From Gammaproteobacteria bacterium (GTDB lineage Bacteria; Pseudomonadota; Gammaproteobacteria; Pseudomonadales; Azotimanducaceae): a DNA stretch of 64,000 bases. The notes under the pieces are model-generated. The model saw only the letters and a program-made list of their open reading frames with translations, was not told where the DNA came from and made no database searches. Location of the stretch: positions 1 through 64,000 of the forward strand of contig JAPOWH010000023.1 in assembly GCA_026707735.1 (NCBI GenBank). Reading direction: 5' to 3'. The position numbers and the translations under genes are program-made. Positions within the stretch are counted from its first letter, which is position 1. Every line of letters starts with the position of its first letter. Of the stretch, positions 18,963-28,940 are shown in pieces.

Positions 18963-19829
18963 TCAATCGATGATCTTGTTGATGGGGTACTCTACGATTC
19001 CAGTGGCACCCGCCTCCTTTAGCTTAGGAATAATCACTCGTACGACTGACTCGTCGATGATAGTGTTGATGTCCACCCAATCTTGATCCGCCAATGCCGA
19101 AACTGTAGGCGTTTGCAACGCAGGCAACACGTCAATCACCGCTTCGAGATTATCCCTGCGAACATTCATCATTAGCCCAACCTTTCCTTCGGCGTCAAGA
19201 CACGCCTGCAGCATGAGTGCGATTGCTTCTAGTTTTTGACGCTTTTCTTCGTCCTTGAACGAATCGTGGTTCACGATTAGACGTGGAGTGCTTGTTAGGA
19301 TTTCATCGACAACGCGAAGATTGTTAGCGCGGAGAGAGTTGCCGGTTTCGGTCAATTCGACGATTCCGTCAACCAAATCGGGAGGCTTTGCCTCAGTGGC
19401 TCCCCACGAGAACTCTACTTGGGCTGTGACACCGTGTCTTTTCAGCCACTTCCTTGTCAGATTCACTGCTTCCGTTGCAATGCGCTTGCCTTCCGCATCT
19501 TTAACCGTCCGAATTTCAGAGTCATTGGGAACACAGAAGACCCAGCGAACGGGCTTTCGACTCACCTTTGAGAAGACCAACTCGCACAGCTCGTGAACAT
19601 CTGCGCCCGATTCCACGACCCAGTCGTGACCGGTAATTCCCGCATCAAGTACGCCGAGCTCAACATAGCGTGCCATTTCCTGAGCTCGGACCAGTAAGCA
19701 CTCGATGTCGGGATCGTCTATTGCTGGGTAGTAAGACCGCGACGAATAAGTGATCTTGTAGCCTGCTCGCTCAAACAGGTCAGCCGCTGCGTGTTGAAGA
19801 CTTCCCGAAGGCAATCCAAGTTTTAGCAT
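18963..19829 (-). CDS. hisG: ATP phosphoribosyltransferase, long form (HisG)
   Basis: This enzyme catalyses the first step of histidine synthesis, joining PRPP to ATP. The 288-residue length and the C-terminal regulatory (ACT-like) domain place it in the long form, which does not need HisZ. Visible motifs are the N-terminal KLGLPSGSL, GITGHDWVVE and the PRPP loop VELTETGNSLRANNL (about 158-172). It lies 14 bases downstream of hisI and is cotranscribed with it; no other his gene is in the window. Confidence 0.96.
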   Translation of the reverse strand: MLKLGLPSGSLQHAAADLFERAGYKITYSSRSYYPAIDDPDIECLLVRAQEMARYVELGVLDAGITGHDWVVESGADVHELCELVFSKVSRKPVRWVFCVPNDSEIRTVKDAEGKRIATEAVNLTRKWLKRHGVTAQVEFSWGATEAKPPDLVDGIVELTETGNSLRANNLRVVDEILTSTPRLIVNHDSFKDEEKRQKLEAIALMLQACLDAEGKVGLMMNVRRDNLEAVIDVLPALQTPTVSALADQDWVDINTIIDESVVRVIIPKLKEAGATGIVEYPINKIID

Positions 19830-19843
19830 TGGATTACTAACCG

Positions 19844-20224
19844 TTAGCTACCGTAGACGGAGTCGGGATCAAACACCCGCTCTTCAACAATACGAACGCT
19901 TCGCGTGGTCTGGTCGATTTCGCGGAAAAAGCAGCTCTTGTAGCCTTCGTGACACGCGGCGCCGCCCACCTGCTCGATTTCCAACAAGATGGCATCTGCA
20001 TCGCAATCATAGAAGGCTCGCCGCAAATTCTGTGTGTGTCCGCTGGTCTCTCCCTTTCGCCACAGTCGGTTGCGACTCCGACTGAAATAGCAGACGCGAC
20101 CGGTGCTTAAAGTCTCTTCGAATGCCTCTTCATTCATATAACCCAGCATCAAAACCTTGCCAGAACCGGTTTCTTGCGCGATAGCGGGAATTAGAGAAGA
20201 CTTGCTGAAATCTGGTCCGTTCAC
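19844..20224 (-). CDS. hisI: Phosphoribosyl-AMP cyclohydrolase (HisI)
   Basis: This enzyme opens the adenine ring of phosphoribosyl-AMP, the third step of histidine synthesis. Motifs [34 protein letters not shown] and [14 protein letters not shown] hold the conserved metal-binding cysteines. The frame stays open to a TTG at 20365, but the extra 47 residues do not resemble the family; starting at GTG 20224 gives 126 residues, the usual size. No strong ribosome site marks either start. hisG follows in the same operon. Confidence 0.92.
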   Translation of the reverse strand: MNGPDFSKSSLIPAIAQETGSGKVLMLGYMNEEAFEETLSTGRVCYFSRSRNRLWRKGETSGHTQNLRRAFYDCDADAILLEIEQVGGAACHEGYKSCFFREIDQTTRSVRIVEERVFDPDSVYGS

Positions 20225-20462
20225 GTCGATACAAGAGGCGAGAAAGCGTGAATGATAGCGATTGATCGCCAGATTTACAGTTTCGGCAACGGCGACAGCC
20301 ACCCAATGTATACGATCAAAAGACCATCGACCCAATTCTGAAACGGTCCACTTAAGCAATTGCAATAACGTGCTGCAGATAAATTTTCGTTGTAGGTACT
20401 CCTATCATAAGATATTGATTTATAAGATTTCTTTGCAAATCCACTTGCCTTGACAGACTGCG

Positions 20463-20933
20463 ATGAGTAAGTCAATCCAAAGTGATCAAGACAACCAAGT
20501 AGCTGCCGACGATCCCTATGCCTGGCGTAGACGACGCAACGTTATTGCTTTGGAAAACTTCGACTTTCCACATCTGCACCAACGGTCAAGATTTGATGCC
20601 GACAGGATTCTCGCACTTTCCTCGCCGCGCATGGCGGGATTTCATCCCAAAGTGACGCCCGAACAATTGCGCGAAGCCCTACCAAAAGGCGACTTTGCAG
20701 AGGACACTGTCAGCAGCTACATCAGAGAGTTATTCGAGCAATTCAACGGACTGGCCGTACGCCAATTTCGCCATTCCTGTGGAGCTGCTGTGTACGAAAT
20801 GGCTAGGGCGATGATTGGCTGCAATGTGGATCATCCATTTGTGGCGGAATGGATGAACTGCCAGTCTCCAAATTACAAACCACATGAGCGTGAGCAACGA
20901 ATCTATCGCATGACACCGTACCAAGGCTGGTAG
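20463..20933 (+). CDS. Conserved-looking hypothetical protein
   Basis: A 156-residue, soluble, basic and aromatic-rich protein that I do not recognise. It has no signal peptide or membrane segment. The N-terminal third contains DPYAWRRRRNVIALENFDF, and the C-terminal half has Cys residues in FRHSCGAAVYEMARAMIGC and CQSPNYKPHEREQ. It is divergent from hisI across an AT-rich gap of about 240 bases. Codon use looks normal and no other long frame covers it, so it is probably a real gene. Confidence 0.6.
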   Translation: MSKSIQSDQDNQVAADDPYAWRRRRNVIALENFDFPHLHQRSRFDADRILALSSPRMAGFHPKVTPEQLREALPKGDFAEDTVSSYIRELFEQFNGLAVRQFRHSCGAAVYEMARAMIGCNVDHPFVAEWMNCQSPNYKPHEREQRIYRMTPYQGW

Positions 20934-21141
20934 TGGTTTGCCAGCACTAAACGTAGCATCGCATCTTCATACGAATTTGCGATGGTGTGTTCAGGTATGC
21001 GATCGGTGGCTTGCTCGGACATGCCGAAGGCCCAACGTATACATGTGCGAATTGCATTGAGGGCGTGGTTCGTCAGCTGCAAATGATGTGATTGACGCGA
21101 GCGTTTATGATTTGACGCAATAGCACGAAACAATTGCGGCA

Positions 21142-21690
21142 ATGGCGGAAGTTGAGCAAGAAGACGTCAGTAACGAGGGATACACCTTTTTTGGTGGTGG
21201 TGCACTCCTCGTGTCTATGTTGACGACCGCCGCAGTGAGTCTATTGTGCGGAATAACCATATTAGGTGTTGTCTTTCCAGGGTATGAACTTCTGCACGCC
21301 TATAGTCACCAAGAGTTTCACGAAGTATTCGGCGAACTGACAAGAAAATCGTTACTTCAATACAGCCTTCTCGCAACTGTAGCGCTTTGGGTATTGCAGA
21401 GCGCAAAGACGTTTGCTCAACATTGGTTCCGCTGCTATCGCGTTGATGATCACGGACTGCATCTGAAGTCAGGAGTGTTGTGGAAAAAGTACACGGTGGT
21501 ACCAAAAAACAGAATGCAACATGCCGACCTTAAGCAAGGATTTTTCGAAAATTTACTTGAATTGAACACAATAGTCATTCATACCGCTGCATCCTCTTCA
21601 CCAAACATAGTAGTCAGACATCTGCCGAAAGCTAAAGGAGAGCTTTTGGTTAGGGAACTTGTTGACTACATTCGGCTAAGAATTGACTGA
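21142..21690 (+). CDS. Bacterial PH-domain membrane protein (YdbS-like)
   Basis: A 182-residue protein with two membrane segments (about 24-46 and 68-86) followed by a bacterial PH (bPH2) domain: RCYRVDDHGLHLKSGVLWKKYTVVPKNRMQHADLKQG. It is the small partner of the usual two-gene YdbS/YdbT module; the next gene starts inside its last codons. The role of this pair in envelope physiology is known only vaguely. Confidence 0.85.
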   Translation: MAEVEQEDVSNEGYTFFGGGALLVSMLTTAAVSLLCGITILGVVFPGYELLHAYSHQEFHEVFGELTRKSLLQYSLLATVALWVLQSAKTFAQHWFRCYRVDDHGLHLKSGVLWKKYTVVPKNRMQHADLKQGFFENLLELNTIVIHTAASSSPNIVVRHLPKAKGELLVRELVDYIRLRID

Positions 21691-23284
21691 CTCCCCTCCA
21701 GAAAATATTCCTTGGCGGCATCTTCACGTCTCCGCTATCTTTCTCAGAACGGACATTTTGGTCGTCATAGCTCTCTTTGCGATAGCCGTCCCAGTGCTCG
21801 TTGTAATAGGCCCAGAGACCGTCTACACGAAATATCCAACCCAAACGACGGCTATAGCCAATGCAATTTTTCTTGCATTTTTCCTCGTGCTCTTTGGAGC
21901 AATTCATCGGGCGTTTCATGTATATGCATTTCTTCAGGATTCCGTGGTCATCCGTAAGGGGCTTGTTAGGAGGGAGACTCGAGTTATTCCCTTCGAACGA
22001 CTGCACAACGTCGACTCAAATCAAAGCATGCCGCAACGAATGTACAAGACCGCAACTTTAGTACTCCACACTGCAGGTAGCGATATAGTTGAAGCCAAAC
22101 TTGACGGTGTACCACTCAAACAGATTCTGCAACTCGAGGACCTTCTCAAAAACTACCACCGCGCACACGAAACCGACTCTCCGTTAATCAAGGAACCGGA
22201 GATCGAGCACGCGGGTAGTCAAGAAACGCAAGACGCTAAACCTCTAGTTCGAATGTCGACCATGGATTGCATTAGGGTGTTTCTAATCCGCAATCAAATG
22301 ACAACGATCATATTTCTCTTGATCGCATTTGCAATTTCAAATCATGGTCTCTTGGGAGACTGGGTTAAGACATGGTTGCTTCCTCTGTCCATTACAGACT
22401 TTGTTGCCCTAAACGTCGTTACTTCTCCCATACCGTGGATAGATCTGTCTATCCGTGCCAACGCCGACTGGATTGCGCTGACAAATTGGTTAGTCCAGGT
22501 CGTTCTACCTATAGTCGCGGCGCTTCTAATCGCCTCTATGGTTATCTGTTTGACGTTCTACCAGAACTTCGCTCTCTTGGTCGAAGAGGACAAACTCGAC
22601 GCCCGATCAGGTTCGATTATTCGATCACGCAAACGAACACCTTTATCCCGCATTCAGCTTGTACAGGTGGAGAGCAATATACGGTCTCGATTGATGGGGC
22701 GCGAGTCAGTAAGGTTTAGTTCGTCGGCGGGCATATCTGGAAGTCCAATATTCTCTCCTCTTGGTACATGGCTTGCGCCTCTCGTTGAGCCAACCAAGAC
22801 ACTACCAATTCTGGAGCAAGTACTGCCGCTCGAAGATTTATCGTCTGCATCGTGGGAGATAATCGACGCAAAGCGAGCATGGCCACGCATGCTCAAGAAG
22901 CACTGTGTCTACTTGGTTCCTATCGGCCTGATATTGGCGTCATTCAATGTATGGTTGCTTCTTCTGTTTATTCCTCTAGTAGCTTGGCTGGTCTATGTCT
23001 GCAAAAGGTCGGCAGCAAGTATTACGTTTACGCTATTGGAGGAAGCCATTTCCTACAAAAGTGGATGGGTGAAGAGGACGTGGACCACTCGAGCCTACAG
23101 TAAGCTTCAATCCATTGATGTAACCCAAAATCCGTTTGACCGCAGACACGGTACGGCTACCTTGGTATTGCACTCGGCACACAATTCCGGAAGATCCAGA
23201 ATCCGATTTATCAAAAAGGAGCGTGCCGATGCATTGGCTAAGTGTCTCTACGACCGATCGGTAACTAGAGACTTTGAATGGTGA
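21683..23284 (+). CDS. Multi-PH-domain membrane protein (YdbT-like)
   Basis: A 533-residue protein starting at a TTG that overlaps the stop of the preceding gene by 8 bases, consistent with translational coupling. Membrane segments alternate with three PH (bPH2) domains. The repeated core is visible as LVRRETRVIPFERLHNVDSNQS, SIIRSRKRTPLSRIQLVQVESN and SGWVKRTWTTRAYSKLQSIDV. This matches the large partner of the YdbS/YdbT pair. Confidence 0.87.
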   Translation: MTDSPPENIPWRHLHVSAIFLRTDILVVIALFAIAVPVLVVIGPETVYTKYPTQTTAIANAIFLAFFLVLFGAIHRAFHVYAFLQDSVVIRKGLVRRETRVIPFERLHNVDSNQSMPQRMYKTATLVLHTAGSDIVEAKLDGVPLKQILQLEDLLKNYHRAHETDSPLIKEPEIEHAGSQETQDAKPLVRMSTMDCIRVFLIRNQMTTIIFLLIAFAISNHGLLGDWVKTWLLPLSITDFVALNVVTSPIPWIDLSIRANADWIALTNWLVQVVLPIVAALLIASMVICLTFYQNFALLVEEDKLDARSGSIIRSRKRTPLSRIQLVQVESNIRSRLMGRESVRFSSSAGISGSPIFSPLGTWLAPLVEPTKTLPILEQVLPLEDLSSASWEIIDAKRAWPRMLKKHCVYLVPIGLILASFNVWLLLLFIPLVAWLVYVCKRSAASITFTLLEEAISYKSGWVKRTWTTRAYSKLQSIDVTQNPFDRRHGTATLVLHSAHNSGRSRIRFIKKERADALAKCLYDRSVTRDFEW

Positions 23285-23498
23285 ATTGTCTGGCCCCTTG
23301 GGCTAACACGGCTTGCATCATTCAGTTCCATGGCGTGCATTGTGCAACGTCACAATGCCTATTGACACCAACCACAGGATTCATTTGGATATTCGCTCCA
23401 AGTCGGTTTGCTCTAGAAAACACACCAATTATTACCGCAACAACCTTGGATTTATTCGGTAAACTGCGTGGAGAACACATTGGTCGCAGAGTCTCTGG

Positions 23499-25085
23499 AT
23501 GGAAAACCTGCCCGATTGGATCAAAGTAGCGGACATTGCCGAGGTCATAGGCAAGGGTTGCAAAGTAATTCGGCACAACGGCAAGCAAGTTGCGATATTC
23601 GACACGTCTCGTGGGATTCTGGCTTGCAACAACAATTGCCCCCACCAAGGCTATCCACTTAGCGAAGGATGTCTCACGGAAGAAGGGATTCTCACCTGCA
23701 ATTGGCACAACTGGAAATTTGACCTGATAGATGGGACCAATTTGAAGGGTAGCGACTCGGTCCGCGTGTATCCAGTCCAAATCAGAGACAACGAAATTTG
23801 GATCGATGTCCAGGATCCACCCTACGAGGAGCAATACTCGAAGCTAGTTGCAAATCTGCATCGCGCCATTCTCGACAACAGCTACGAACACATTGCAAGA
23901 GAACTTTGTCGATTGCAGTTGTTGGGTGCAGACCTGAGTGAAATGGTCACCAATGCAATCGAATGGAGTCACGATCACCTGCAATACGGATGGACCCACG
24001 CATATGCGGGCGCCACAGACTGGCTAACGCTGCATGACGAATTCAGCGATGATTCAGAGCGGCAACTGATTTGTCTGCTAGAGGCAATCGGACACATTGC
24101 CGACGACACGCTTCGGCGTCCGAAATACGAGTATTGCACGGCAACTCGATCCTATTCCCGTGATGAATTTCTCAACGCAGTTGAGACCGAGGACGAAGAT
24201 GTTGCCGTGGCGCTGATTCGCGGCGCCATTGGTGAAGGAATGCACTATCCCGACCTCGAAGACGCGTTTTCTGCCGCCGCCCTCGCTCACTACAACGATT
24301 TTGGACATGCGCTCATCTATGTCGCCAAAGCTGGTCAACTCATCGAAAGATTGGGCGCAAGAGTGGAACTGCCTCTTCTGCTGTCGCTCACCCGAACACT
24401 TTGCTACACGACGCGCGAAGACCAAATACCGCAATTTCGCAATTATGGTCCCACGCTAGCAAAATGGCGAGAAACATCCAATGGTCAAAGCGTCGATTGG
24501 CAAGAGTTAAAGGGTCGATCCATTAACCAGTCATTGGAATCGGTACTTGCACACAGCACTCAAGAAGCTCCAAGCCTTTTCTCTGCTCTCTTGAAAGTCA
24601 ATGCCGACAACATGCTGCACTTCAATTTAGACTTTCAGGAAAGCACTACAAATCGGGTAGACGACAATGTCGGATGGTTGAGCTTCACTCACACCATTAC
24701 CTTTGCAAATGCCGTACACGAGCAGTGTTCCAAGTTCCCATGGCTTTGGCCACAGGCACTGCTTCAACTTGCTTGCTTCTCTGGTAGAAACTCATCTTAC
24801 GTGAACTTCAGCGAATCGCAATCCTCCTGGTTTGTGAACGACTCCGACGCATTCTTTAAGCAAAAGGTGCTCGATCTGTTCGACCATGGAATGGAAGAGT
24901 TCATAGTGTCGGTTCATCTATTGAAGACATTGCTGGCGGCACGCAAGGAATGCGAAGTGGGCGACCCCGAGTCCCGAAATCTTGTCTCCGCTGCAATGAA
25001 CCGTTTTCTGGCTTCGCCAATGAAGAGAAAGCATGTCCTTAGGACTGCTCGACAAGCTCGACAGATGGCAGTAATGGACTCGTAG
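23499..25085 (+). CDS. Rieske [2Fe-2S] protein with a long uncharacterised C-terminal domain
   Basis: Residues 1-105 form a Rieske ferredoxin domain with cluster ligands C47-x-H49 and C67-x-x-H70, close to the ferredoxin type of assimilatory nitrite reductase small subunits or dioxygenases. The remaining ~420 residues are mostly helical and contain many His, Asp and Glu residues; I do not recognise the catalytic domain of ring-hydroxylating oxygenases in them (no N-x-x-D-x-x-H-x4-H). A faint resemblance to questin-oxidase-like helical domains is possible but unproven. The gene stands alone on its strand with about 200 bases on each side. Confidence 0.82.
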   Translation: MENLPDWIKVADIAEVIGKGCKVIRHNGKQVAIFDTSRGILACNNNCPHQGYPLSEGCLTEEGILTCNWHNWKFDLIDGTNLKGSDSVRVYPVQIRDNEIWIDVQDPPYEEQYSKLVANLHRAILDNSYEHIARELCRLQLLGADLSEMVTNAIEWSHDHLQYGWTHAYAGATDWLTLHDEFSDDSERQLICLLEAIGHIADDTLRRPKYEYCTATRSYSRDEFLNAVETEDEDVAVALIRGAIGEGMHYPDLEDAFSAAALAHYNDFGHALIYVAKAGQLIERLGARVELPLLLSLTRTLCYTTREDQIPQFRNYGPTLAKWRETSNGQSVDWQELKGRSINQSLESVLAHSTQEAPSLFSALLKVNADNMLHFNLDFQESTTNRVDDNVGWLSFTHTITFANAVHEQCSKFPWLWPQALLQLACFSGRNSSYVNFSESQSSWFVNDSDAFFKQKVLDLFDHGMEEFIVSVHLLKTLLAARKECEVGDPESRNLVSAAMNRFLASPMKRKHVLRTARQARQMAVMDS

Positions 25086-25293
25086 CATTCCAAAAGTGAA
25101 ATTGACAGTTCCTCGGCTGAGTTAACGAAGTGAATTCTTAGCTCAGGCCCCAACTGCATCGACCATTTGCTCGGGCAACTTGCTCATCTACGCAAACTCA
25201 TGCAAGCGGAAGCCGGTAACGACCACTAAGTCGCCACACCCGCAAATTTCACTATCATGGTCACTTGTTAGAGTCGCCAGTTCTTGTACACGC

Positions 25294-26457
25294 ATGCAAC
25301 TCGCCGAAAAGATGTCCCGTCTCGGGACCGAAACCGCATTCGAAGTTCTTCAACGCGCCGAATTTCTCCGTTCGACGGGCAAGAGCATCATCAATCTTGG
25401 AATCGGTCAACCCGACTTCAAGTCGCCCGATCATGTTGTCGAAGCCGCAGTAAAGGCCCTACGCGACGGGCACCACGGCTACACGCCCGCGCCGGGGATA
25501 CCAGCACTGCGTGAGGCGGTGGCGGCCGACATCCTCAAGTGGCGAAACGTGCAGGTAGACCCCGAGCACGTGCTCGTCGTTCCTGGTGGCAAAGTCACGA
25601 TGTTCTTCGCCATACTGATGTTTGGCGAGCCTGGTGCCGAGATCCTTTACCCCAATCCGGGATTTCCCATTTACGAATCGGCAATCAATTTCACCGGAGC
25701 CAAGGCTGTTCCCATACCTTTGCTAGAAGAGCTTGATTTCTCATTCAGCGCAAAGGGTGCTCTCGAGCTGATGACCGAAAAAACGCGCCTGGTAATCGTG
25801 AATTCTCCTGCCAATCCAACTGGAGGTGCCGTTCCCAAGTCCGAAATGGACGAGTTCATTCGCGGTCTAGCCGACTTTCCAGAAGCTGCAATCATGAGTG
25901 ACGAGATCTACTCGCGGATTTGCTACGGCGACCAAGACCACGTTTCACTGCTTTCCTATCCAGAAATACGCGACCGCTTGATCCTATTGGACGGCTGGAG
26001 CAAGACATACGCTATGACGGGTTGGAGATTGGGCTACTCGGTCTGGCCAGCAAGTCTCATCGAACACGCAACTAGGTTGGCGATCAACTGCCATTCGTGT
26101 GTGAACGCCGCTGCGCAACACGCGGCGATCGCTGCTCTTGAAGGACCTCAGGACTCCGTTGACCACATGGTGAGGACATTTGATGAACGCCGTGAAATAA
26201 TCGTTCGCGGCCTAAACGACTTGCCCGGACTGTCTTGTCGCGACCCTGGTGGGGCTTTCTACGTCTTTCCAAACATTACGGAATGCGGCCAGTCTGCTCG
26301 TGAGATTCAGAACCACTGGCTGGAAGACCTGGGTGTTGCGACGGTTGCTGGAACGAGCTTTGGTTCGTACGGCGAAGGCTACATACGATTTTCCTACGCT
26401 GCATCGACTGAAGAAATTGAGGAAGCGCTTGAGCGAATAGGCAATTCGCTGGGCTAG
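25294..26457 (+). CDS. Class I/II pyridoxal-phosphate aminotransferase (aspartate/aromatic type)
   Basis: I choose ATG 25294; the frame open from 25180 adds 38 residues without family resemblance. The 387-residue product is a fold type I aminotransferase. It has INLGIGQPDF near the N-terminus, GYTPAPGIPALREAVA, NSPANPTGG, the Schiff-base lysine at about 237 (SKTYAMTGWRLGY) and the distal Arg in GYIRFSYA. Preferred amino acid unknown; aspartate or aromatic acids are usual for this subgroup. Confidence 0.93.
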   Translation: MQLAEKMSRLGTETAFEVLQRAEFLRSTGKSIINLGIGQPDFKSPDHVVEAAVKALRDGHHGYTPAPGIPALREAVAADILKWRNVQVDPEHVLVVPGGKVTMFFAILMFGEPGAEILYPNPGFPIYESAINFTGAKAVPIPLLEELDFSFSAKGALELMTEKTRLVIVNSPANPTGGAVPKSEMDEFIRGLADFPEAAIMSDEIYSRICYGDQDHVSLLSYPEIRDRLILLDGWSKTYAMTGWRLGYSVWPASLIEHATRLAINCHSCVNAAAQHAAIAALEGPQDSVDHMVRTFDERREIIVRGLNDLPGLSCRDPGGAFYVFPNITECGQSAREIQNHWLEDLGVATVAGTSFGSYGEGYIRFSYAASTEEIEEALERIGNSLG

Positions 26458-26529
26458 CGAATAAACAAGCGAATAGTCATTGAAACTAGGCAACGTACTC
26501 AAACAATCTCAAACTGAAAGGAGCCATGA

Positions 26530-27393
26530 ATGAAGTTGGGAATTGTCTTTCCTCAGACTGAAATCGGATCAGATCCGGACGATATTGCTACCTTTGCCAC
26601 GACAGTCGAAGAAACCGGATTCGACCACATTGTCGCGTATGAGCATGTCCTAGGTGCAAACACCGCAAGCCGACCGGACTGGCGCGGACCGTACTCTTCC
26701 GAGAGCATGTTTCATGAGCCTTTTGTCCTCTACGGATTCCTATCGGCAGTTGTCTCTCGACTCGAATTCGTTACGGGTATTGTGATTCTCCCCCAGCGCC
26801 AAACTGCGCTGTTGGCAAAGCAAGCCGCGTGTTTGGACGTCATAAGTCGAGGCAGATTTCGACTGGGAATTGGCACCGGGTGGAACGACGTCGAGTATGA
26901 AGCTCTAGGTGAGAATTTTCACAATAGAGGCAAGCGAAGCGAAGAGCAGATTGACCTAATGCGAAAGCTTTGGGCCGAAGAGACAATTACCTATAAAGGT
27001 AAGTGGCACACGATAACCGATGCGGGCCTCAATCCTCTTCCTGCAGACGGGACAATCCCAATTTGGCTGGGTGGGATGGCACCTCAGGTGATCGACAGAG
27101 TCGCTCGCATCGGCGACGGCTGGTTTCCGTTCTTCAACCCAAATCTCAAGAGCCAAATCGCCGAGATACACCAGAAAGCTAACGCGGCGGGTCGGTCTTC
27201 CGACGAAATCGGCATCGAGTGCCTCTTGCCGCTTGGCGACCTAGGGCAAGGCGATCTAGATCGACTCAAATCCTGCCGCGACATGGGAGTTACCCACATA
27301 TCAGCAGTAACCATGGGACGAGGTCTAAGCGGAGCAACCGAACATGGTGATGCTGTAAAGCGACACTGGGATGCAGTTGCATCGAAAATCTAA
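26530..27393 (+). CDS. Luciferase-like (LLM class) F420/flavin-dependent oxidoreductase
   Basis: A 287-residue TIM-barrel oxidoreductase, third of its class in this window. The start KLGIVFPQTE, the segment FDHIVAYEHVLG, LEFVTGIVILPQRQTALLAKQ and RFRLGIGTGWNDVEYEALG follow the LLM/F420 family pattern closely. An AAAGGAG ribosome site precedes the start. It is followed on the same strand by a zinc dehydrogenase and a rhodanese gene, so a joint catabolic role is possible but unproven. Confidence 0.92.
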   Translation: MKLGIVFPQTEIGSDPDDIATFATTVEETGFDHIVAYEHVLGANTASRPDWRGPYSSESMFHEPFVLYGFLSAVVSRLEFVTGIVILPQRQTALLAKQAACLDVISRGRFRLGIGTGWNDVEYEALGENFHNRGKRSEEQIDLMRKLWAEETITYKGKWHTITDAGLNPLPADGTIPIWLGGMAPQVIDRVARIGDGWFPFFNPNLKSQIAEIHQKANAAGRSSDEIGIECLLPLGDLGQGDLDRLKSCRDMGVTHISAVTMGRGLSGATEHGDAVKRHWDAVASKI

Positions 27394-27485
27394 GTGATTT
27401 TTGACCACCGTCCGCCTTAACTCCGCATTCGTGTGCTCACCAAATACAATCGCACTGTTGGTCAGACTTCTCCTGGGGGCATTCG

Positions 27486-28430
27486 ATGAAAGTTAAGAAC
27501 ATTCGCTACACGCCTGGCGGCGGCGCGGAGCTCGTGTCATACGAGATTTCAGATCCTGGTCCTGGTGAAGTGCAAGTCGAAACGGCAGCCTGCGGCATTT
27601 GCTCGTGGGACTTGCAGACTTTTCGCACAGGGTCCGATGGCCCAAGTCCAGCTCCTCCCGGTCACGAGGGTGTCGGCTATGTCAGCAAGCTGGGACCGGG
27701 TGTGTCCAATGTGGAAATTGGCCAACGAGTAGTTGGAGGCGGATTCGCGCAAGTTCGCAACGCTCCGGCAAATCGACTGTACAAGATCCCCGATTCCAAT
27801 CTTGAAGACCACCATTGGATTGTCGAACCAGTCTCATGCGTGATTACGGGGATGGATCATTGCCGCCTAAAGGCGGGCGAACGGTTGGCAATGGTAGGTT
27901 GCGGCTTTATGGGGCTAATGATGATCCAAGGTCTAGCTGGAGCTGGGGCTGATCAGCTGATCGCCCTCGACATTGACGACAAACGTCTCGACTTGGCAAG
28001 CCAATTCGGAGCTACTGAAGCCTACAACGTTCAATCGAACGATTTCGACAACGTGCGCAAGGACTTACGCAGTCGACGGATCGACACGGTTGTAGACACA
28101 AGCGGCTCACAGTCCGGATTGGACTTGGCCACGGAAATTGTCAAAGTTGGCGGCCTGATAAACCTCTTTGGCTGGATCAAGGGTTCGACGGCAACCTTCA
28201 ATCCAACGGCGTGGCACGGCAAGGCGATATCCATCGTGAACACTTCGCCGGCAGCACAAATGCGCGACCCCTTTCCCGCAGCAATTAGAGCAATCCACAA
28301 CGGATTGATCGACCTAAAACCACTAGTTACTCATGTAGTACCAATCGAGGAATACCCGACTTTCATGACGGGAGTTACAACTGGCAAGGTAGAAGGCTAC
28401 ATCAAGGGCGTTGTGTCACATGCAAGTTAG
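27486..28430 (+). CDS. Zinc-dependent alcohol dehydrogenase (MDR superfamily)
   Basis: A 314-residue medium-chain dehydrogenase. Catalytic zinc ligands are seen as C36 (CGICSWD), H60-E61 (PGHEG) and the VEPVSC segment. The four-cysteine structural zinc lobe is absent, which explains the shorter length. A Rossmann loop (VGCGFMG, about 138-144) and an acidic end of the next strand (LIALDIDD) suggest NAD(H). The substrate, an alcohol or polyol, is unknown. It lies between the LLM and rhodanese genes on the same strand. Confidence 0.9.
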   Translation: MKVKNIRYTPGGGAELVSYEISDPGPGEVQVETAACGICSWDLQTFRTGSDGPSPAPPGHEGVGYVSKLGPGVSNVEIGQRVVGGGFAQVRNAPANRLYKIPDSNLEDHHWIVEPVSCVITGMDHCRLKAGERLAMVGCGFMGLMMIQGLAGAGADQLIALDIDDKRLDLASQFGATEAYNVQSNDFDNVRKDLRSRRIDTVVDTSGSQSGLDLATEIVKVGGLINLFGWIKGSTATFNPTAWHGKAISIVNTSPAAQMRDPFPAAIRAIHNGLIDLKPLVTHVVPIEEYPTFMTGVTTGKVEGYIKGVVSHAS

Positions 28431-28511
28431 CAACGCGTAGCGGTCTTAAGCCATACAATTCGGTCACTAACCTGACCAGTCAGGAAACTCGAACAACATA
28501 CGGAGCGTTGC

Positions 28512-28940
28512 ATGCCGATCAAGCCGATTTTTGAGATTGTCGAGGAAGCCAAACAAGACATCGAGAATCTAACTTGCGAGGACCTTGAACAGGAATTGGA
28601 GGGCGACGAAAAGCCCTTGCTCGTGGACATACGTGAGATTCAGGAATACGTCGACCTAGGGACCATTCCAAATGCGGTCCATGCGCCGCGAGGAATGCTA
28701 GAGTTTTGGGCCGACCCAAGTAGCCCCTACTTCCGTGGAAACTTCACGGAAGATAAACGAATCGTTCTATTCTGCGCGGCCGGTGGGCGTTCAGCACTTG
28801 CTGTCAAAGCGCTGAAAGAAATGGGTTTCAGCAACGTCGCCCATCTGGAACCTGGATTCAATGGCTGGGCGAAATCCAAGAAGCCAATACAGGAAACTAA
28901 GACCCGGTCTAGGTGGATGCGCAAGTTGCGCGGACTCTAA
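28512..28940 (+). CDS. Rhodanese-domain sulfurtransferase
   Basis: A 142-residue single-domain rhodanese. The active-site loop is C88-A-A-G-G-R-S, preceded by the strand IVLFC; LLVDIREIQEYVDLGTIPNAV carries the usual CH2A motif. A persulfide forms on Cys88. An N-terminal helical extension of about 20 residues is present. It is last in a plus-strand series; the sulfur acceptor is unknown. Confidence 0.92.
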   Translation: MPIKPIFEIVEEAKQDIENLTCEDLEQELEGDEKPLLVDIREIQEYVDLGTIPNAVHAPRGMLEFWADPSSPYFRGNFTEDKRIVLFCAAGGRSALAVKALKEMGFSNVAHLEPGFNGWAKSKKPIQETKTRSRWMRKLRGL

